Assembly: GCA_013362195.1 (NCBI GenBank)
Contig: JABFWM010000079.1
Span: forward strand, 1 to 5,208
Direction: 5' to 3'
DNA: 5,208 nucleotides
Origin: Acidobacteriota bacterium
Lineage (GTDB): Bacteria; Acidobacteriota; Vicinamibacteria; Vicinamibacterales; 2-12-FULL-66-21
Both the position numbers and the translations under genes were made by a program. Below the pieces are notes generated by a model, which was not told where the DNA came from, ran no database searches, and saw only the letters and a list, made by a program, of their open reading frames with translations. Positions 1 to 5,208 of this stretch are shown here, piece after piece. Each line of letters begins with the position of its first letter. Position 1 is the first letter of the stretch.

Positions 1-129
1 CTTGATCGGGAACTCCCCGTCGTCCACGGCCGGCGTGACGCGTTCGATGACGACGCGGCGGAGCAGCTGCGGGTCGAGGGCGGGGGGCGCGGCGTTGATG
101 ACGGCGGTGGGTTGTGTGCGTTTCGCCAT
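1..129 (-). CDS. glgE: Probable GlgE, alpha-1,4-glucan:maltose-1-phosphate maltosyltransferase, N-terminal 43 residues (partial)
   Basis: Only the first 43 codons are present; the gene runs off the left edge with its reading frame open. The protein starts MAKRTQPTAVINAAP, a polar leader. Residues 25-43 read RVVIERVTPAVDDGEFPIK, which resembles the conserved opening of the GlgE N-terminal domain (pattern R-V-V-I-E-x-V-x-P-x-[VI]-D-x-G-x-F-P-[IV]-K). In the known family, GlgE transfers maltosyl units from alpha-maltose-1-phosphate to the non-reducing end of alpha-1,4-glucans in the cytoplasm, in the TreS-Pep2-GlgE-GlgB route. The GH13 catalytic domain lies outside the window, so activity cannot be judged. 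The ATG at 127-129 is the natural start; upstream there is only a weak GAG about 9 bases away. It lies downstream of and co-directional with glgX, which fits an alpha-glucan operon. Identity rests on a short motif, but the neighbour supports it. Confidence 0.82.
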   Translation of the reverse strand, partial: MAKRTQPTAVINAAPPALDPQLLRRVVIERVTPAVDDGEFPIK

Positions 130-181
130 TCAAAAGATCTCGAACACTGTCGCTGTCACGCTGGGCCGGCCGACGGCCTGT

Positions 182-264
182 TCACGAAGGCCACGAAGAC
201 CGCGAAGGCGACGAAGTTTCTTTGGGTTTGGACACGTGTTTCTGTGACCTTCGTCCCTTCGTGA
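182..264. repeat. Inverted repeat enclosing the tandem repeat; possible long hairpin
   Basis: TCACGAAGG at 182-190 is the exact reverse complement of CCTTCGTGA at 256-264 (9 bp). Directly inside, CTTCGTC at 249-255 is the reverse complement of GACGAAG at 210-216 (7 bp). The two stems nest if bases 191-209, which are the middle repeat units, bulge out. The loop at about 217-248 contains the palindrome ACACGTGT. Because the left arm carries four near-identical units, several pairing registers are possible. In a glgX-glgE transcript this could act as a stability or processing element. There is no T-tract, so it is not a standard intrinsic terminator. The function is inferred only. Confidence 0.6.
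183..218. repeat. Four-copy 9-base tandem repeat, core CGAAG
   Basis: The units are CACGAAGGC, CACGAAGAC, CGCGAAGGC and GACGAAGTT, so the core CGAAG recurs at exact 9-base intervals (185, 194, 203, 212). On the minus strand, the direction of glgX-glgE transcription, the unit reads GCCTTCGTG. The period is a multiple of three, but no gene appears to be encoded here. From memory, CACGAAG/CTTCGTG-rich dispersed intergenic repeats occur in several environmental high-GC phyla; I cannot verify that for this genome. Confidence 0.8.
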
Positions 265-308
265 TCGTCGTCATGAACCGTCGGCTGTGGCCGTGAACGT
301 TGTCGCAA

Positions 309-2474
<2,166 letters not shown>

Positions 2475-2614
2475 CGAACGGTTGTGCACAGCCGACCTTG
2501 GTACCACGGCCGGCTCCGCCGGCGCAATCCCACCTCGGCCCGCGCTCCGTGGCGCGTCGCTTGCTCTCTTCTCCACGGCACCCAGAAAAGCATCGACTCG
2601 AGAGGAGCAGACAC
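2475..2614. promoter_or_regulatory. Divergent intergenic region between glgX and the DUF2383 gene
   Basis: Both flanking genes are transcribed outward from these 140 bases, so promoters for both should lie here. Two symmetric elements stand out: an imperfect 14-base palindrome CCTTGGTACCACGG at 2496-2509 (core TGGTACCA perfect) and GCCGGC-TCC-GCCGGC at 2509-2523. Either could be an operator, although high GC raises the chance of accidental symmetry, and the first also contains the candidate glgX Shine-Dalgarno sequence. I could not find a convincing -35/-10 pair on either strand, which is compatible with an alternative sigma factor or a poorly conserved promoter. Confidence 0.45.
2601..2607 (+). 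promoter_or_regulatory. Ribosome binding site of the DUF2383 gene
   Basis: AGAGGAG lies 7 bases before the ATG at 2615. It is the clearest Shine-Dalgarno sequence in the window and fixes this start, ruling out the longer in-frame extension that begins at 2435 inside glgX. Confidence 0.8.
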
Positions 2615-3061
2615 ATGGACACAAGCAAAGCCATTTCCACCCTGAACGACTTGATCGAGACCTGCCGCGACGGGGAGAACGGGTTCCGTACTGCCGCCGA
2701 GGGCGTCAAGGACGCGCACGTCAAAGCCCTGTTTCAGCGATTCGCCCGGCAGCGCACCGAGCTCGTGAAGGAGCTGCAGGAGGAAGTCCGAAAACTCGGC
2801 GGCAACCCGGAACAGCGCGGCAGCGTGTCGGGATCGCTGCATCGCGGCTGGATGAACATCAAGTCGCTCGTCACCGGCCGCGACGATGCGGCGATCATCG
2901 CTGAAGCGGAGCGCGGCGAGGACGTGGCCAAGGCCACCTACGCCAAGGCGCTGCAGGAGAACCTGCCGGCGGGGGTGCGGACGCTGATCCAGACGCAGGC
3001 CGAGATCATCCGGCTCGCGCACGACGAGGTGCGCACGCTCGAGAAGGCGCATACGCGATAA
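2615..3061 (+). CDS. PA2169-family four-helix-bundle protein (DUF2383)
   Basis: This 148-residue soluble protein has no signal peptide or membrane segment and is almost all amphipathic helix. It matches the DUF2383/PA2169 pattern: LNDLIETCRDGENGF at 10-24, the ELQEEVRKLGG stretch at 53-63, the signature SLHRGWM at 74-80, TGRDDAAI at 87-94 and ERGED at 99-103, then a last helix at about 118-146. Length is typical of the family. The fold is ferritin-like in outline, and Glu97, Glu99, Glu102, Glu130 and His136 are candidate polar core residues, but I see no certain di-iron EXXH arrangement and do not claim metal binding. The function of the family is not established; members are often thought of as stress-related. 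It starts at an ATG with a strong AGAGGAG site and is followed after 8 bases by the DUF4112 gene, so the two are probably co-transcribed. Confidence 0.92.
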   Translation: MDTSKAISTLNDLIETCRDGENGFRTAAEGVKDAHVKALFQRFARQRTELVKELQEEVRKLGGNPEQRGSVSGSLHRGWMNIKSLVTGRDDAAIIAEAERGEDVAKATYAKALQENLPAGVRTLIQTQAEIIRLAHDEVRTLEKAHTR

Positions 3062-3069
3062 TTGCGCGC

Positions 3070-3531
3070 ATGCTGTCGCCCGCCGATCGCAACCTCGATA
3101 CGCTGCGTCGCTGGGCGGCGCTGCTCGACACCGCGTTCCGCGTGCCGGGCACCGGCATCCGCTTCGGGCTCGATCCGATCCTCGGGCTGATCCCGGGGAT
3201 CGGCGATCTCGCGACGCCGGTGCTCTCGGTCCTCCTGCTCGTCCACGCGGCGCGTGTGCGCGTCCCGAAGGTCGTGCTCGCGCGGATGGTGATCAACGCC
3301 ATCGTCGACTTCGCGGTCGGCGCCATTCCCGTCGTCGGCGATCTGTTCGACTTCGGCTGGAAGTCGAACGCGTGGAACCTCGCGCTGCTCGAGCGGCACG
3401 CGCGTCCGGGCGTCCCCCCGACGCGCGGCGACTGGATATTCGTCATCGCCTGCGTAGCGATCGTGGTGCTCGCCGCGCTCGTGCCGCTCATCGTCGTCGC
3501 GTGGCTGCTGCGCCACGTCTCGCTGTTCTGA
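3070..3531 (+). CDS. DUF4112 small membrane protein
   Basis: This 153-residue protein carries the DUF4112 signature. It has DPILGLIPGIGDLAT (35-49), a hydrophobic stretch at about 48-60, basic VRVPKVVLARMVIN (63-76), then GAIPVVGDLFDFGWKSN (84-100) and NLALLE (103-108). A strongly hydrophobic C-terminal segment at about 122-147 is almost certainly a transmembrane helix, and one or two shorter hydrophobic or re-entrant segments lie before it. The two IPxxGD motifs (41-46 and 86-91) are family features whose role is unknown. The ATG at 3070 follows the preceding stop by 8 bases. No Shine-Dalgarno is visible directly before it (GAGAAGG at 3041-3047 is too far), so translation may be coupled to the upstream gene. 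It converges on the AI-2E-family gene with 24 bases between the stops. The family is recognised with good confidence; the biochemical function is unknown. Confidence 0.9.
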   Translation: MLSPADRNLDTLRRWAALLDTAFRVPGTGIRFGLDPILGLIPGIGDLATPVLSVLLLVHAARVRVPKVVLARMVINAIVDFAVGAIPVVGDLFDFGWKSNAWNLALLERHARPGVPPTRGDWIFVIACVAIVVLAALVPLIVVAWLLRHVSLF

Positions 3532-3555
3532 CGCGCGTATCGCCTGCCGCGTGCG

Positions 3556-4773
3556 CTATTCCCCGAGCAGCTCACCGACCGGCTGCAGCTCCTCGATGTG
3601 ATCGCAGACGGCTTTCAGCATCATCAGCATCGGCACGGCGAGAATCGCGCCCCACACGCCCCAGATCCAGCCCCAGAACAGCAGCCCGACGAAAATCGCG
3701 ACCGGGTTCATGCGCGCGGCGCGTCCCATGAGCGCCGGCGTGAGCAGGAACCCTTCGAGGCTGGTGATGACGAAGGCGACGCTGCAGACGAGCACCGTCT
3801 GCGAGACGCTGTCGAACTGCATGAACGCGACGAGTCCGAGGCCGCCGGTGACGAGCACCGGCCCGAGATACGGGATCGAGTTGAAGATGCCCGCGGCCAG
3901 TCCCCAGACGATCCACTGGTGCAGTCCCAGGTACCACAACGCGGCCATCGTCGCGACGGCGACGATCGCGCTCGTCAGCACCTGCACCCGCATGAAGCTC
4001 GCGATCTGCAGGTTGATGTCGTCGAGGATCTGCACCGTCAACTTCTTCTGCCACAGGTGCGGTCCGGCGATCTTCACGATCTTCCGCTTGTAGAGATCGC
4101 CGGTGACGAGGAAGAAGTAGACCAGGAACAGGATGACGGCGAACTGGCCGATGCCGCCGATGATGCCCATGCCGCCCCAGTACAGATAGTCGCTGGCCTT
4201 GAACGCGGGCTCGACGATCTGCACGCGCTGCACGCCACGCGGCGGCGTGTCGGGCTGCGCCTGCTGCGACGCTTCCTGCGCGGTCTTCTCGAGCGACGTG
4301 GCCGCCTTCTGCACCTGCTGCAGCGCGCTGCCGGCGTCGTTGCGGTGCGTCCGCACGCGCTGCTGCACGCGCTGCGCCGCCTGCGGCACCTGCGCGACGA
4401 TCTGCATCACCTGGTCGGCGAGACTGTAGGCGCTGCCGCCGATGGCCGCGATCAGCGCGACGAGGACGATCGCGGCGCCAATCGTGCGCGGCAGCCGGAG
4501 GCGTTCCAGGGCCCTCACCAGCGGGTCGAGCGCATACGCGATCAGCACCCCCAGCACGAACGGGATGAGGATCGCCTGCGCGAACTGGAGCAGCAGAACG
4601 ATGGCGCACGTGGCGAGCACCGTCAGCGCGAGGCTGGTGATCTGCGTCGGGGATTCGACCACGACCGGGGCCGCATCTTCCGGGCGCGTGCCCTTGGTGC
4701 CGGACGCCTGATCCGCGGTTCCCATCGTCGAGGTAGCGTCGTCGTGCGCTGATGCGTGGTCGTGGCCGGCCAT
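3556..4773 (-). CDS. AI-2E/PerM-family membrane transporter
   Basis: This 405-residue polytopic inner-membrane protein belongs to the family that includes E. coli TqsA and PerM. Some members export autoinducer-2 and others are linked to sodium/proton antiport, so the substrate here cannot be named. Predicted membrane segments are at about 47-67, 69-86, 98-118, 206-224, 265-285, 287-320 (likely two short spans), 325-345 and 358-386. Diagnostic motifs are NSIPYLGP (298-305), PALMGRAARMNP (346-357) and GVWGAILAVP (372-381). Between the third and fourth segments lies a Gln/Ala-rich soluble region (about 121-180) with coiled-coil character. The N terminus is a polar leader of about 45 residues beginning MAGHDHASAHDD, rich in His and Asp. 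The start is uncertain: ATG at 4773 gives the full leader, while ATG at 4725 (Met17) would remove the His-rich part, and neither has a clear Shine-Dalgarno. It is divergent from queA. Confidence 0.93.
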   Translation of the reverse strand: MAGHDHASAHDDATSTMGTADQASGTKGTRPEDAAPVVVESPTQITSLALTVLATCAIVLLLQFAQAILIPFVLGVLIAYALDPLVRALERLRLPRTIGAAIVLVALIAAIGGSAYSLADQVMQIVAQVPQAAQRVQQRVRTHRNDAGSALQQVQKAATSLEKTAQEASQQAQPDTPPRGVQRVQIVEPAFKASDYLYWGGMGIIGGIGQFAVILFLVYFFLVTGDLYKRKIVKIAGPHLWQKKLTVQILDDINLQIASFMRVQVLTSAIVAVATMAALWYLGLHQWIVWGLAAGIFNSIPYLGPVLVTGGLGLVAFMQFDSVSQTVLVCSVAFVITSLEGFLLTPALMGRAARMNPVAIFVGLLFWGWIWGVWGAILAVPMLMMLKAVCDHIEELQPVGELLGE

Positions 4774-4778
4774 ACAAT
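4749..4778 (+). promoter_or_regulatory. Candidate sigma-70-like promoter for queA
   Basis: TACAAT at 4773-4778 matches the -10 consensus at five of six positions. CTGATG at 4749-4754, 18 bases upstream, matches the -35 consensus at three. The transcription start would be near 4785, giving queA a leader of about 33 bases. The -10 box overlaps the first base of the ATG of the divergent AI-2E-family gene, so the two genes may interfere or be co-regulated. The -10 is good and the -35 weak. Confidence 0.45.
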
Positions 4779-4817
4779 CTGAGCCGTGAGCTGCAAGATT
4801 AACGCCGAGGTACGGGC
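4774..4817. other. Short divergent intergenic region, AI-2E family gene / queA
   Basis: Only 44 bases separate the two outward-facing starts. The right end contains the queA Shine-Dalgarno GAGG (4807-4810), 7 bases before the GTG. On the minus strand a TTGCAG (-35-like, 4797-4792) is followed 16 bases later by TATGGC, a weak -10 that would place the transcription start inside the first codons of the long AI-2E reading frame. If real, this would favour its internal start at 4725. Confidence 0.4.
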
Positions 4818-5208
4818 GTGAAGGTCGATGCCTTCGATTTCACGCTGCCGCCTGAGCTGATCGCGCAGGAAGCCGCGCCGCGGGGAGAGTCGCGTCTTCT
4901 CGTGCTCAACCGCGCGACGGGTCATCTGGACCACACGTACGTTGGCGAGCTGCCACGGTTCCTTCGGCCGGGCGACGTGCTCGTCAGCAACGACACGCGC
5001 GTGTTTCCGGCCCGGTTGCTCGGCCACCGCGTCCCGAGCGGCGGCGCGGTCGAGTGTCTGCTCCTCGCCCGGGAGCAGCCGAGCGATGACGGGCGCGAGG
5101 AGATCTGGACGGCGTTGATGCATCCGGGTCAGAAGCTGAAACCGGGTGCGCGGGTGCGGTTCGACGGAGACGCCGGGGTGTTGATCGCGGACGTGCTTGA
5201 ACGGCAGT
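4818..5208 (+). CDS. queA: QueA, S-adenosylmethionine:tRNA ribosyltransferase-isomerase, N-terminal part (partial)
   Basis: The first 130 residues are present and the frame is open at the right edge; the family is usually about 340-350 residues, so over half is missing. QueA moves the ribosyl group of S-adenosylmethionine onto 7-aminomethyl-7-deazaguanine in tRNA and isomerises it to epoxyqueuosine, the next-to-last step of queuosine synthesis in the cytoplasm. Evidence: FDFTLPPELIAQEAAPRGES at 6-25, SRLLVLNRATG at 25-35, the hallmark LVSNDTRVFPARL at 55-67, and LMHPGQKLKPGARVRF at 100-115, each close to the QueA consensus. The GTG at 4818 is the start because an in-frame TAA at 4800-4802 lies just upstream, no other start codon falls between, and GAGG sits 7 bases before it. 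It has no ATG start, so an ATG-only search would miss it or truncate it. It diverges from the AI-2E-family gene. Confidence 0.95.
   Translation, partial: MKVDAFDFTLPPELIAQEAAPRGESRLLVLNRATGHLDHTYVGELPRFLRPGDVLVSNDTRVFPARLLGHRVPSGGAVECLLLAREQPSDDGREEIWTALMHPGQKLKPGARVRFDGDAGVLIADVLERQ

Larger units (their letters stand above)
130..308. other. Intergenic region between glgX and glgE, with repeat and inverted repeat
   Basis: This 179-base gap separates two co-directional minus-strand genes, which is long for an operon in such compact DNA. It holds the 9-base tandem repeat and its inverted partner (listed separately), an 8-base palindrome ACACGTGT at 232-239, and a small CGGC-TGTG-GCCG hairpin at 282-293. 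I see no convincing sigma-70 promoter for glgE and no intrinsic terminator with a T-tract for glgX. The open frames crossing it are short and lack family features. Either read-through of a structured leader or a separate glgE promoter is possible. Confidence 0.6.

Noticed and set aside
183..218. CRISPR-like array from the regularly spaced CGAAG units
   Set aside because: The period is 9 bases with no spacers, and no cas genes are nearby; it is a short tandem repeat.
2..296. Short plus-strand frames (81 and 60 codons) across the glgE start and the repeat region
   Set aside because: They overlap the probable glgE start on the other strand, and their Arg-rich C termini simply translate the CGAAG repeat. 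There is no ribosome site or family resemblance.
3532..3556. Possible bidirectional terminator between the convergent DUF4112 and AI-2E genes
   Set aside because: GCGCGT at 3533-3538 can pair with GTGCGC at 3551-3556 only by using two G-U pairs and a 12-base loop, with no T-tract on either side; too weak to call.
3598..4752. A 384-codon plus-strand frame opposite the AI-2E-family gene
   Set aside because: It is dominated by Arg, Asp, His and Gln and has no recognisable domain; it is the mirror of hydrophobic codons in the real membrane protein.

Overview
The window is high-GC, tightly packed bacterial DNA. It holds four complete protein-coding genes and two genes cut by the window edges, and every gap is shorter than 200 bases. 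The genes point to a Gram-negative or diderm free-living bacterium that stores glycogen. My best guess is a soil-type Acidobacteriota (Vicinamibacteria-like), with Myxococcota or another high-GC group as alternatives. That placement comes from composition and gene mix only. I see no RNA gene, CRISPR array, transposase, integrase or phage gene.

Left half, minus strand: a full-length GH13 glycogen debranching enzyme (glgX/treX, 309-2474) is followed 179 bases later by the first 43 codons of a gene that looks like glgE, the maltose-1-phosphate-dependent maltosyltransferase (129 to beyond base 1). Together they suggest an alpha-glucan locus in which GlgE extends chains from maltose-1-phosphate and GlgX trims branches. 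The gap between them holds a 9-base-period tandem repeat (about 183-218) facing an inverted partner (248-264), which is the most unusual non-coding structure here.

Middle, plus strand: from a 140-base divergent intergenic region, a two-gene unit runs away from glgX. It encodes a PA2169/DUF2383-type four-helix-bundle protein (2615-3061) and, 8 bases later, a small DUF4112 membrane protein (3070-3531). Neither has a known biochemical function. Sharing a divergent promoter region with glgX suggests stress or stationary-phase co-regulation, but that is inference.

Right half: an AI-2E/PerM-family membrane protein (4773-3556, minus) converges tail to tail on the DUF4112 gene. Divergent from it across only 44 bases is the start of queA (GTG at 4818, running off the right edge), a tRNA queuosine biosynthesis gene. 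A plausible -10 box for queA overlaps the start codon of the AI-2E gene.

I do not see a clear new defence, mobile or biosynthetic system. The best candidates for follow-up are the glgX-glgE repeat/hairpin element and the DUF2383-DUF4112 pair.
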